Below, in pieces: positions 39,678 through 48,668 of a stretch of DNA of 64,000 bases (position 1 is its first letter; each line of letters opens with the position of its first letter). Source of the DNA: Enterococcus rotai (GTDB lineage: Bacteria; Bacillota; Bacilli; Lactobacillales; Enterococcaceae). The translations under genes and the position numbers were made by a program. The stretch covers positions 3,535,091-3,599,090 of the forward strand of contig NZ_CP013655.1 of assembly GCF_001465345.1 (NCBI RefSeq), written 5' to 3'. The notes beneath the pieces were generated by a model, which did no database searches, was not told where the DNA came from, and saw only the letters and a list, made by a program, of their open reading frames with translations.

Positions 39678-40505
39678 TTATTTCCAGAAATCATCAAAAA
39701 TAGAAATTGGCATGTGACGTTTATGTTGTGTTTTTTTATACCAACCTTCAATTATTTCTTTAGCTTTCTCTGATACTGTTTTTCCTTCAACATAATCATC
39801 GATATCATCATAGGTTACCCCAAGTGCTACCTCGTCCGCCACTAAAGGTTTGTCGTCTTCTAAATCAGCAGTCGGGATTTTCGTATATAATTCAGCAGGA
39901 GAACCTAACTCCTTTAATAAAGCCTTACCTTGACGTTTATTTAAACGGAATAATGGTAAAATGTCCGCTCCACCATCACCAAATTTTGTGTAAAAACCTG
40001 TAATATTCTCAGCAGCATGATCCGTTCCAATCACAGCCCCTGATTTTTCGCCTGCAATCGCATATTGGACGATCATGCGTTGTCGTGCTTTCATATTACC
40101 TTTATTGAAATCATTGATTGAAACACCTGACTCTTCAAGAGACAGCACACAGGCTGAAATCGCAGGTTTGATATTAACAGATAATGAGACGTCAGGTTGA
40201 ATAAAATCTAAGGCTTTTTTAGCATCTGCTTCATCTGCCTGTTCACCATATGGCAAACGAACTGCAATAAACTGATAGTCTTTATCTTTGGTTTCGTTGC
40301 GCATCTCTTCCATCGTTAACTGAGCGAGTCGACCTGCTAGTGTCGAATCTTGACCACCGCTAATTCCTAAAACAAACGTTTTTAAAAAAGGATATTTGTA
40401 TAAATAGCTTTTCATAAACTCAATACTTTTACGAATTTCTTCCTTTGGATCTATTTGTGGTTTGACACCTAATTCTTCGATAATGGCTTTTTGCAACGAT
40501 TCCAT
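39678..40505 (-). CDS. nadE: NH3-dependent NAD+ synthetase
   Basis: Enzyme of 275 residues that amidates nicotinate adenine dinucleotide to NAD+. The PP-loop SGGQDST follows LGISG near residue 46; [22 protein letters not shown] is the substrate loop. There is no glutaminase domain, so free ammonia is the donor. AGGAGG precedes the ATG. It follows pncB after a spacer with a stem-loop; together they form the niacin salvage route. Confidence 0.95.
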   Translation of the reverse strand: MESLQKAIIEELGVKPQIDPKEEIRKSIEFMKSYLYKYPFLKTFVLGISGGQDSTLAGRLAQLTMEEMRNETKDKDYQFIAVRLPYGEQADEADAKKALDFIQPDVSLSVNIKPAISACVLSLEESGVSINDFNKGNMKARQRMIVQYAIAGEKSGAVIGTDHAAENITGFYTKFGDGGADILPLFRLNKRQGKALLKELGSPAELYTKIPTADLEDDKPLVADEVALGVTYDDIDDYVEGKTVSEKAKEIIEGWYKKTQHKRHMPISIFDDFWK

Positions 40506-40526
40506 AGAAATTTCCTCCTAAATAAT

Positions 40527-40578
40527 ATAAAAGCGTAGCGGGCTCACTCAGTCTCGTAGAAAAAAGCCCGCATCGTTA
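40527..40578 (-). repeat. Intercistronic stem-loop, copy of AAAAGCRTAG element
   Basis: TAAAAGCGTAGCGGGCTC with matching GCCCGC forms a GCGGGC stem between pncB and nadE. It shares TAAAAGCGTAG and GGCTC with the spacer at 22099 and more loosely with 13142. Confidence 0.6.
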
Positions 40579-40586
40579 AATAATCG

Positions 40587-42059
40587 TTATTTTCCTTCAC
40601 TTAATGCTTTTACATCTACACGGACTTTTTCCAGTAAACGCATTTTATGATTCCAACATTCAGTGGACAAATCGACTGGGTATTTTTGCGGATTAAGATC
40701 ACGCTTATACTCTTCCCACAAAGAATCAAGATTTTCTTTCGCATAACTTTTGATTTCTTCCAAGGTCGGCATTGTATAAACTCGTTTCCCTTCGACAAAA
40801 ATGTCTTGTAAAACAGCTCGAGCTTCAAAATCTCTAACAGTTTTGTTAATGAAGGTATGCACTGGATGGAACATATAGATTTCTTCCTGCTTACGAGGAT
40901 CTTCATCCCATAATGTTACATAATCACCTTCAGATTTTTTATCCGATTTACGTGTGATCCGCCAAACTTGCTTTTTACCTGGCGTCGTGACTTTTTCTGC
41001 ATTACTAGAAAGTTTGATCGTATCTTTCATCTGACCGTTTTTATCTTCAATCGAAACTAATTTGAATACTGCACCTAAAGCAGGTTGATCATAAGCGGTG
41101 ATCAATTTTGTACCCACACCCCAAACATCGATCTTCGCTTTTTGCATTTTTAAACTTAAAATAGTATTTTCGTCTAAATCATTAGAAGCAAAGATTTTCG
41201 CTTCTGTATAGCCTGCTTCATCCAATTGTTCACGTACGCGTTTGGAAATGTAGGCCATATCCCCGCTATCAAGACGAACACCTAGGAAATTGATTTTGTC
41301 TCCCATTTCCTTGGCTACGCGAATTGCACTTGGAACTCCTGATTTCAACGTATCATAGGTATCTACTAAAAAGACACAGTCTTGATGAGTTTGAGCATAG
41401 GCCGTAAAAGCATCATAGTCATTTCCATAAGATTGTACTAGTGAATGAGCATGTGTTCCACTAACTGGTATGCCAAAAATCTTTCCAGCTCGAACATTAC
41501 TCGTCGCATCAGCTCCACCAATGTAAGCTGCACGAGTTCCCCAAACAGCCGCATCTAATTCTTGTGCACGACGTGTGCCGAATTCCATTAATGGATCTTC
41601 ACCGATCACGGATTTGATCCGTGCAGCTTTCGTTGCAATCAGCGTTTGGAAATTGACCATATTTAAAAGAGCCGTCTCGATCAGTTGACATTGAGCTAAC
41701 GGACCTTCTACCTGAATCAATGGTTCGTTATTAAAAACTAGGTCTCCTTCTAACGCGGAACGAACAGTACATTTAAATTCGAACTCTTTTAGGTAGGTCA
41801 AAAAATCTTCTGGATAATCTTCAACTTCTCTAAGATAAGCAATATCTGTCTCTGTAAACGTTAAATTTTCTAAATAGTCAACTAAGCGTTCCAACCCGGC
41901 AAAAATTGCATAGCCATGGTTAAATGGCATTTCTCGAAAATAACATTCAAAAACTGAATGTAAATCTGCTCGTCCTAATTTCCAATAAGTCTGCATCATA
42001 TTGATTTGATATAAATCCGTATGTAAGGTTAAGCTATCATCATCGTAAACTTTCTTCAT
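40587..42059 (-). CDS. pncB: Nicotinate phosphoribosyltransferase
   Basis: Enzyme of 490 residues that joins nicotinate and PRPP to form nicotinate mononucleotide. Motifs are the N-terminal LHTDLYQINMMQTYW, FECYFREMPFNHGYAIFAGL, the GTRRAQELDAA loop and FASNDLDENTI. The long form is usual in lactic acid bacteria. It heads the pncB-nadE unit. I see no NadR or NiaR box. Confidence 0.95.
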   Translation of the reverse strand: MKKVYDDDSLTLHTDLYQINMMQTYWKLGRADLHSVFECYFREMPFNHGYAIFAGLERLVDYLENLTFTETDIAYLREVEDYPEDFLTYLKEFEFKCTVRSALEGDLVFNNEPLIQVEGPLAQCQLIETALLNMVNFQTLIATKAARIKSVIGEDPLMEFGTRRAQELDAAVWGTRAAYIGGADATSNVRAGKIFGIPVSGTHAHSLVQSYGNDYDAFTAYAQTHQDCVFLVDTYDTLKSGVPSAIRVAKEMGDKINFLGVRLDSGDMAYISKRVREQLDEAGYTEAKIFASNDLDENTILSLKMQKAKIDVWGVGTKLITAYDQPALGAVFKLVSIEDKNGQMKDTIKLSSNAEKVTTPGKKQVWRITRKSDKKSEGDYVTLWDEDPRKQEEIYMFHPVHTFINKTVRDFEARAVLQDIFVEGKRVYTMPTLEEIKSYAKENLDSLWEEYKRDLNPQKYPVDLSTECWNHKMRLLEKVRVDVKALSEGK

Positions 42060-42140
42060 CTCACTGTGCCATCCTTTATTTTTTCTAGAATTTTAACTTC
42101 AATTATAACAAAAAAACATTTTTTTAACTAAAATCTGCTT

Positions 42141-42551
42141 TTAAGGTGATTTTTTCTTAAAAATGAAAAACTTGCTGAAAAAGTAGTTCAATACGACGAC
42201 TGCTACTTGGGTCACCATTTTTGCCCAAAATTCTGAGATATGCAGGACTTCGATCATCAAAATCATCAATGCCATATCCACTACAAAAGACAATATGCGA
42301 TACCAATAAAACAGTAGCATTTCTCTTACAAAAGAACCAAAATCTTCATGATTACTGGCAAAAACAAAATATTTGTTTGTGAAAAATGCAAATAATACAG
42401 ATAAAAACCAGCCAATCGTATTACTAATTTTATAGTCAATCCCTAAAACATCTTTGCAAAGAAAGAAGACAAGGATATTCACAATAGTTGTCGCTACTCC
42501 AAACACTAAATACGAGATTACTTCTTTGTATTTATGAAACAATTCTTTCAA
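42141..42551 (-). CDS. GtrA/GtcA-family membrane protein
   Basis: Protein of 136 residues with four membrane helices (about 10-32, 36-58, 75-98, 104-128) and the signature VFGVATTIVNILVFF. GtrA/GtcA proteins flip polyprenyl-phosphate sugars for wall or lipoteichoic-acid glycosylation. A GT2 and a YfhO gene, the other two parts of such a system, lie 5-12 kb to the right. The start is TTG with AAAGGATG upstream. Confidence 0.85.
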   Translation of the reverse strand: MKELFHKYKEVISYLVFGVATTIVNILVFFLCKDVLGIDYKISNTIGWFLSVLFAFFTNKYFVFASNHEDFGSFVREMLLFYWYRILSFVVDMALMILMIEVLHISEFWAKMVTQVAVVVLNYFFSKFFIFKKKSP

Positions 42552-42717
42552 CAGCTACGCATCCTTTCACTCTATTTAACATTTTATCAAAGTTAACATA
42601 GAAATCATACTGCTTTACTACATTTTTCATCTTTTCTCAAATTTAAGTGAGTGCGAAACACTTTATAAAATCAGCTCGCTATACTGACGAAATCTGATCA
42701 TTTTAACTTGCAAATAA

Positions 42718-42760
42718 GAAAAAAACCCCAGAAAAAGTGCTATTTCCACTTTCTCAAGAG
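42718..42760 (-). terminator. Terminator after the DUF1827 gene
   Basis: Stem CTTGAGAAAGTG / CACTTTTTCTGG followed by GGTTTTTTT on the minus strand. Confidence 0.75.
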
Positions 42761-42771
42761 TTTTACCTTTT

Positions 42772-43128
42772 TTATGATGGCTCCACATTTTTCTGAATCA
42801 CAATAATATCTTTTCTCGGAGCACTAAAAGAATAACCATTTTTCTGCATTTCATTTTTAATCCCAATATGCACAGTGACTTCTTCTCTAGTCGTATTTAA
42901 CAGTTTCTTGATCACATAATCAACCTCTTTTTTGTTGATCTTCTTCTTGGTATTAATCATGATGATATCGATTTTATCAAAGGCATCAGCATACACGATT
43001 TGTGTTCGATCCAATGCGTATAATTTAAAAAATTTGATCGCCTTTGTCCCAAAAACGAATTTAGTGATATTTGGATAAAAATACTCTAAATCTAAATTTC
43101 TATTAATCGGGGTTTCAATTAGTTTCAT
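42772..43128 (-). CDS. DUF1827 family protein
   Basis: Cytoplasmic protein of 118 residues, alpha/beta in character, with no signal or membrane segment. It matches the DUF1827 family known mainly from lactic acid bacteria (MKLIETPINR start, KFVFGTKAIKFFKLYALDRT). The function is unknown. AAAGGAG precedes the ATG, and its own terminator follows. It is divergent from the MerR regulator. Confidence 0.75.
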   Translation of the reverse strand: MKLIETPINRNLDLEYFYPNITKFVFGTKAIKFFKLYALDRTQIVYADAFDKIDIIMINTKKKINKKEVDYVIKKLLNTTREEVTVHIGIKNEMQKNGYSFSAPRKDIIVIQKNVEPS

Positions 43129-43230
43129 TTACTCAGCTCCTTTTTCCATAATAACTTTACATAAAAATTTTACTCTTTCAGTCCATTTTTGTAAATCAAA
43201 AATTTATAGTTATGTTATGCTATAAAAAAC

Positions 43231-43261
43231 TTGACCTTCACGTTAAGTAAAGGTTTATGCT
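43231..43261 (+). promoter_or_regulatory. MerR-type promoter with 19-bp spacer and dyad operator
   Basis: TTGACC, a 19-base spacer and TATGCT. The spacer is occupied by the dyad ACCTTCAC-GTTAA-GTAAAGGT (43234-43254). An overlong spacer carrying the dyad is the hallmark of promoters that MerR-family proteins twist into an active shape. Confidence 0.88.
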
Positions 43262-43284
43262 AGTTTCATGCAGGAGGGAAAAAG

Positions 43285-44043
43285 ATGGAATACACGATCA
43301 AAAAAATTGCCGAATTATCTGGAATCAGCACGCGAACGTTGCGTTATTATGATGAAATCAACTTATTAAAACCGGCACGTATTAATTCTTCTGGTTACCG
43401 TATCTATGGAACAAAAGAAATCGATAAGCTGCAGCAAATCCTTTTTTATCGTTCGTTGGATATGAAATTAGAAGACATCCAAACGTTACTTGGCACACCA
43501 AACTATGATCCCCAACACGCGTTACAGGACCATTATCAAAAATTATTGGAAAAGCGGCGACAAATGGATCATCTAATCCTGACTGTAGAAAAAACATTAC
43601 GCTATCAAAAAGGAGAGCTAATCATGACCGACAAAGAAAAATTTATTGGCTTTAAACAAGAAAAACTAGAGAAAAATGAAGCAACCTACGGACAAGAAAT
43701 TCGAGAAAAGTATGGTGAGGAAACAGTGGCAGCATCTAATCAAAAGTGGCTAAATCTAAGTGAAGCAGATTTTAATCAAATGGAAACTGCAGAAAAAGAA
43801 CTGATCGACGCATTAAAAGTTGTGATGGAGACCAAAGACTATCACTCGCAAGAAGCAGAAACAGTCTTTTTAAAACACAAAGAATGGTTAAGCTATACTT
43901 CACCTGCCTATTCAGCTGAAATGCACCGAGGCCTTGGCCAAATGTATGTAGCCGATGGACGATTTGCTGCTTACTATAATAATCGGGCCGGCGCCAATGC
44001 TGCACAAACCTTAAATGAAATCATTCAACAGTTTGCTAACTAG
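43285..44043 (+). CDS. MerR-family regulator with TipAS ligand-binding domain
   Basis: Regulator of 252 residues. The MerR winged helix-turn-helix covers about 1-70 (YTIKKIAELSGISTRTLRYYDEINLLKPAR), followed by the linking coiled coil (about 76-110) and a TipAS antibiotic-recognition domain (about 118-250: FIGFKQEKLEKNEATYGQEI, MHRGLGQMYVADGRFAAYYNN). The layout is that of TipAL, SkgA and Mta. The promoter carries a MerR-type operator, so it is autoregulated. A second ribosome site and ATG inside the gene would give the TipAS domain alone. Confidence 0.92.
   Translation: MEYTIKKIAELSGISTRTLRYYDEINLLKPARINSSGYRIYGTKEIDKLQQILFYRSLDMKLEDIQTLLGTPNYDPQHALQDHYQKLLEKRRQMDHLILTVEKTLRYQKGELIMTDKEKFIGFKQEKLEKNEATYGQEIREKYGEETVAASNQKWLNLSEADFNQMETAEKELIDALKVVMETKDYHSQEAETVFLKHKEWLSYTSPAYSAEMHRGLGQMYVADGRFAAYYNNRAGANAAQTLNEIIQQFAN
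43611..44043 (+). other. Internal translation start for a free TipAS-like domain
   Basis: AGGAG at 43611-43615, then 8 bases, then an in-frame ATG at 43624 (codon 114). The product would be 139 residues starting MTDKEKFIGFKQ, exactly the ligand-binding domain. Streptomyces tipA makes such a short form. Here it is inferred from the ribosome site and the domain boundary. Confidence 0.65.
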
Positions 44044-44075
44044 ATAGTCATTAACATTACTGAATACTATCTACT

Positions 44076-44172
44076 AAAAAGAACCTTCTACCTAAGTGTA
44101 CGAACCTTTTGAAGTTAGAATTTATCATCTAACTTCGAGGATTACGACATCCTTGATAGAAGGTTCTTTTTT
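44076..44172. terminator. Long bidirectional terminator
   Basis: Outer stem AAAAAGAACCTTCTA / TAGAAGGTTCTTTTT and inner stem GAAGTTAGA / TCTAACTTC. It lies between the convergent MerR gene and the frameshifted membrane-protein gene. Confidence 0.85.
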
Positions 44173-45378
44173 AAATAACTGTCCCTTTTGTATCAAGTTC
44201 GATTGAACGCAGGATTTCTTGTACTTGTTGCTCTAAATCAAGGTCATCCATTTGAGAAGTAGCTGTTATTTCACACATGATCCAGCCATAATTATGACCT
44301 GTTTCAAAAAAATAAGTCGTATAATTGCTAGAATCTGACTGACCATTTTTACTAGTTTTGGTGGTGATGATATATTCGTTTTTGAACAAATCAGGATGTA
44401 ACGTTTCGCTCGTTTTTTTATCGTTTATTTTACCGTCGTCTTCTAGCACTTGACCTACAAATTCTGATAAGCTAGTTGCATTTGACACTTGGCTCATGAG
44501 GATCGAAACATAGAGCGTGGGACTACTGAAGGCTTTACTTGCCAGTCCTTTTACTTCATCCGCTGATGACAATTCACCTTTTTCTTCATGAAAATGCTTT
44601 GGCAACTGAATTTTCAACGTTTCATTTTCATTGGTGACAGCAAGCTCACTAATCCTTACCTGCGTCTCTTGACCAATATTATCCTCATATTCCCCCTCAA
44701 CCCTTTTTTCATATAAGGTTCGACCGTCGTCTTGTAAGTATGTTTTTGCACCAAAATAAACTAACGTACCTAGTACGGCTAGTAAAATAAGCGTTAAAAC
44801 AGTGGTCTTGATTCTTCTTCTTTTACGCTTTGCAATAAAATTAGTATTTTTTAGTATTTCTTTTTTATAATTCGCCGAATGTTTGATTTGAGTGATATCA
44901 TAGTAAAAAATTGTAGTGGCTGTTCTAGTCCATTTTTATTTATTTCGTCTGTAAAACCGACTAACAAGGTATATTGTCTGATCTTTGACGGAAAATTTCG
45001 AGTGTTTTTCTTTTTCAATTTAACAAATAACGCTTGATCATCTGAAAAATAATACGCTTGGTCATCTTCTTGGATTTCAATCGAAGCCATTTTATGAAAC
45101 TCATTTGGTAACTGTTCTTTTATTTGCTGGAAATACGCTTCAAATGTTTCAGCTCGCAAATAACGGAACAAATAGACTACAATACCAGCTTCAATTAAAA
45201 AGACAGCAATCAGCAACCATCTAACGATTGATTCAGTGGCTCCAATTCCAATAGCGGTTCCCAACATGACCGCCAGCAGAATCAATAGATATTTTTGATA
45301 GGTCTTTAGATACAATTGTCGGATACCTGATTGATAATACTCTAAATCGTGTTCGATGTTTTCTTTATTTTCTTTCAT
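44171..45378 (-). pseudogene. Membrane protein gene split by a -1 frameshift
   Basis: The 5' part (45378-44851, 175 codons) encodes two membrane helices (about 28-50, 54-72) and a soluble domain and ends in a short out-of-frame tail. At the T6 run (A6 on the plus strand, 44905-44910) a shift of -1 opens a continuous frame of 96 stop-free codons. That frame encodes YYDITQIKHSANYKKEI, a basic stretch and a third helix, and runs into the 3' frame ending at 44171. The whole would be about 402 residues. One missing T, an assembly error or programmed slippage could explain it. The family is not recognised. Confidence 0.8.
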
Positions 45379-45488
45379 TTATACTCCCCCAAAACGATAA
45401 AATAATTCTTTTACGTCAATGACCACGTATTTGTATGCCTATTCCAAAGTTCTACTAACTATTGAATTTTTTTTGATATGAAACTGCC

Positions 45489-46340
45489 TTATTCAATAAT
45501 TTCTTCAAATATAAATTGTCCAACACCGCCGTCTAAACAGTCTCCAATAATTTTTTGACACTTTTCTTTGACGATTGGTTTTGCATTGCCCACTGCAACT
45601 GGAACATCGACAACGTCTAACATAGCTAAATCATTTTCACCATCGCCAATACCATAACTACGAGCTCCTGGATATTTTTTCATAAACTCATTGATCGCAT
45701 TGCCCTTGCTACTTTTTGGATCAACGATTTCCAGACACTGAATAAATGAAGAGAAAACTTCTGCGCTATCACTACTTAACACGTCACGTAAAAGTTCGTG
45801 TTCTTGATCACTGGCTTCCATCAATTCAATTTTCATCACTTTTAATTCAGGATGTTCAGTCAGATAACGGTATGGATCGTCAACGTGCTGACACTGCTCT
45901 TTGAAAAAACTTTCTTTGAAGTCCATGATTTGTTTTCCCATAGCGCCCATTGGTTCAAGTTTTTTTCTTAAATCCAAAATATTTGTCTCGTATTTTTCAA
46001 CTGCTTTTAAAATGATTCCTTCATTCGTATGAATGTGATAAAAAATATTGCGCTCCTCTAAAATAGCCATCGTTCTTTCACACTCAGCCATTGATAAACA
46101 GTGATTATACTGCACTGGTTCGCCAACTAATTTATAACCGCCACCATTGCTAAAAATAACATCACATTCACTATCTAACTGATCCATCAATTCAGTCAAC
46201 TGTGCATACCCTCGTCCACTGATAAACACAAAATGATCCCCTTGCTTTTGCAGGGCATAAATTGCATCGTAATTGACTTGAGGTACCTCGCCACCAAGGT
46301 CTTGAAATGTTCCATCTATATCACAAAATACTACATTCAT
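45489..46340 (-). CDS. HAD-superfamily hydrolase, Cof/sugar-phosphatase type
   Basis: Cytoplasmic phosphatase of 283 residues. Motif I is FCDIDGT (Asp7, Asp9), motif II ISGRG, and motif IV GIGDGENDLAMLD, with a type-IIB cap between. The family dephosphorylates sugar phosphates, FMN or PLP; the substrate cannot be told. AAGGAG precedes the ATG. It is separate from its neighbours by more than 100 bases on each side. Confidence 0.88.
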   Translation of the reverse strand: MNVVFCDIDGTFQDLGGEVPQVNYDAIYALQKQGDHFVFISGRGYAQLTELMDQLDSECDVIFSNGGGYKLVGEPVQYNHCLSMAECERTMAILEERNIFYHIHTNEGIILKAVEKYETNILDLRKKLEPMGAMGKQIMDFKESFFKEQCQHVDDPYRYLTEHPELKVMKIELMEASDQEHELLRDVLSSDSAEVFSSFIQCLEIVDPKSSKGNAINEFMKKYPGARSYGIGDGENDLAMLDVVDVPVAVGNAKPIVKEKCQKIIGDCLDGGVGQFIFEEIIE

Positions 46341-46542
46341 TGGTTGTTAAACTCCTTTTTAGCTTTAATGTCGTTCTATTATTATGTTGAACCTTTCACT
46401 TCCCCTATTAAACAATTGGTGTCATCGGAAAAATTCAATTCGTACATTTGAGTATAGCATAATAAACTTCCCGATGTTACTGCTCCTATTCAATTTTTCT
46501 AGCAAATATAAACAAAAAATGATTGGAGTATAACTCTTAGAG

Positions 46543-47613
46543 TTATAACCCAATCAGCTGATGCAACTTTTCTCCAATTTTATCTGTTAGATTTGAAACT
46601 CGTAATAATTGAAATAACAGTGATCGAATAAAATCAATCAAAAGACAACTCAAATAGATCAAGCTTGCGGATATCAACACTTGAATCAACGCCACAATGA
46701 TCGGCTCATTTGCTAAAAAAATAAAACGATCTTTTAAAACAAAATAAAAAATGATTGGATGCGTATGAATAAGATAAACAGCAAAAGAATAAGGTACGAC
46801 TTTTTCAATCATAAAAGAACTCTGTTTATTTTTGATTGGCGCTTTTAAAAATAAAATAAACAATAAAATCGAACTTGCTAAAATAAGCGGCGACACATAA
46901 TGGATAAACCAAACAGTATCTCTGGATTCTTCCAAACTTCCTACCATTGTTTTAATCGCAATCAGTCCTAGCGACACACTATTTACGCCTAAATAATAGT
47001 AAACGATTTTCGTCTTATCAATAGCGTCAATATCCACATGTAAACGAATAAATGCACCAATAAAATACATAAAAATCAACCAAATCATACTATAGCCTTC
47101 AGCCAAATTAAACGGATCCGCTTTAAATAAAATAGATGCTGAACCTAATAACACGATGACGGATACACCGTAAAGCATTTCTTTTTTTGTAAGTTTACCT
47201 ATGGCTTTATTTAGTAACGGCATGAACAAAAATAAACCAGCATATGCCGAGAAAAACCAATAACTTTTTTTAAATAAAGGAAATAATGAATCAGTATACA
47301 GCGATAGTGGAACAATCTCGCCTAAAATACAATAAGCAACGAGACTTAACGTAACCGAATAAAAAAGCACTTCAACCCACAACTGAATAAATCGTCCAAT
47401 TCGCCACTTTCCTTTACTCATAAAGTAACCCGTTACTAAAGCAAAACAGTTTACAGCGACAAAGCATATAATTTCTATTGCCCAAAAAAGATAATAATTG
47501 AAACTACCAATCTGTACATTATTCAAAATTCCACCATTTCCTAAAATATGTAGGATCAAAATCATAAACATAGATACCATTCGTAATAATTCAATACCCA
47601 AATGCCTTTTCAC
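46543..47613 (-). CDS. Membrane acyltransferase, acyltransferase-3 family
   Basis: Integral membrane protein of 356 residues with about ten helices. N-terminal IELLRMVSMFMILILHI carries the conserved family motif and active-site histidine. Members add acetyl or other acyl groups to surface sugars. The GTG start overlaps the stop of the GT2 gene by one base (TAGTG), so it is translated with it. Confidence 0.87.
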   Translation of the reverse strand: MKRHLGIELLRMVSMFMILILHILGNGGILNNVQIGSFNYYLFWAIEIICFVAVNCFALVTGYFMSKGKWRIGRFIQLWVEVLFYSVTLSLVAYCILGEIVPLSLYTDSLFPLFKKSYWFFSAYAGLFLFMPLLNKAIGKLTKKEMLYGVSVIVLLGSASILFKADPFNLAEGYSMIWLIFMYFIGAFIRLHVDIDAIDKTKIVYYYLGVNSVSLGLIAIKTMVGSLEESRDTVWFIHYVSPLILASSILLFILFLKAPIKNKQSSFMIEKVVPYSFAVYLIHTHPIIFYFVLKDRFIFLANEPIIVALIQVLISASLIYLSCLLIDFIRSLLFQLLRVSNLTDKIGEKLHQLIGL

Positions 47614-48644
47614 TAATGACGATGCTCCTTTCTGATTCTCATCTCTTCTTCTATCAATGAAAAAATAGGGTTTTCCTCTAGCTTTTGTTCACTTAGTTTC
47701 GCTGTTTCCGAGCTTTGGGTATCATAATACGTATCGATAAAGTACAATGGTCGTTTTTTCGTTTCATTAAACACACGACCTAAATATTCTCCAATAATGC
47801 CAAGCGAAATCAATTGAAGGCCTCCTAGAAATAAAATACCGATCATTAATGAAGGATATCCTGAAACATCCGCTCCTAAAAGAAGTGTTTGAACTAAAAC
47901 GATCAACATATATATAAATGCAGCGAATGAAACGATGCCGCCTATAACTGTTGTGATTTTCAATGGCAATGTTGTGTAAGAGGTGACTCCATTCATCGCA
48001 AGATTAAACAAAGAAGAAAAACGCCATTTTGTTGTTCCTCCCGCTCGTTCATCAGCATCATAATAAAGTTCCTTTTTCTTAAATCCGATCCAGCCATACA
48101 ATCCTTTAGTATAGCGTTCATATTCCCGGATCATTTTTAACGCCTCTACAGCTTTTCGATCTAGCAAACGAAAATCCCCTGCATTCGGATAAATGTTTGT
48201 CTTACTCGCTTTTTGTAAAATTTTATAGTAACAAGCAGACGTCCATTTTTTAAAAAAATGTTCCCCTTTTCGTTCTTTTCTGACCGCATATACATCTTCG
48301 TAGCCTTTTTCCCACCAGATAATCATTTCTTTAATTAATTCTGGTGGCTGTTGTAAATCAGAATCGATCACAACCACTGCGTCTCCTTTAGCGTGATCAA
48401 AACCTGCTAACATCGCAATTTCTTTCCCATAGTTTCTTGAAAGTTCAAGTAGGGTAACTCTATCATCCTTTTTTCTTAACCCCAATACAATTGCTAAACT
48501 TTGATCATTACTGCCATCATTTACAAAGAGGAAATCAAAACGATACGTAGAACAATCATCCGCTAATAAAATGAGTCGTTCGTACAGTTTTTCTAAAACA
48601 GATTCTTCATTCAAAAATGGAATGATCACAGTAATTCGCTTCAT
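47613..48644 (-). CDS. Family 2 glycosyltransferase, CsbB/GtrB-like
   Basis: Membrane-bound GT2 enzyme of 343 residues. The N-terminal nucleotide-sugar domain has IPFLNEESVLEKL, FVNDGSNDQS and VVIDSDLQQPPELI (DxD-type). Two helices near residues 230-255 and 265-290 anchor it. Such enzymes load a sugar onto undecaprenyl phosphate. With YfhO and a GtcA-like flippase it would form a three-component glycosylation system. AGGAGG precedes the ATG. Confidence 0.92.
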   Translation of the reverse strand: MKRITVIIPFLNEESVLEKLYERLILLADDCSTYRFDFLFVNDGSNDQSLAIVLGLRKKDDRVTLLELSRNYGKEIAMLAGFDHAKGDAVVVIDSDLQQPPELIKEMIIWWEKGYEDVYAVRKERKGEHFFKKWTSACYYKILQKASKTNIYPNAGDFRLLDRKAVEALKMIREYERYTKGLYGWIGFKKKELYYDADERAGGTTKWRFSSLFNLAMNGVTSYTTLPLKITTVIGGIVSFAAFIYMLIVLVQTLLLGADVSGYPSLMIGILFLGGLQLISLGIIGEYLGRVFNETKKRPLYFIDTYYDTQSSETAKLSEQKLEENPIFSLIEEEMRIRKEHRH

Positions 48645-48668
48645 TTAGATTTCCTCCTAACTTGTTAA

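Noticed and set aside
44171-44617. Separate 148-codon gene starting at 44617
   Set aside because: Its only start is an internal TTG without a ribosome site, and the frame is open for 96 more codons upstream to the T6 run. It is the 3' part of the frameshifted gene.
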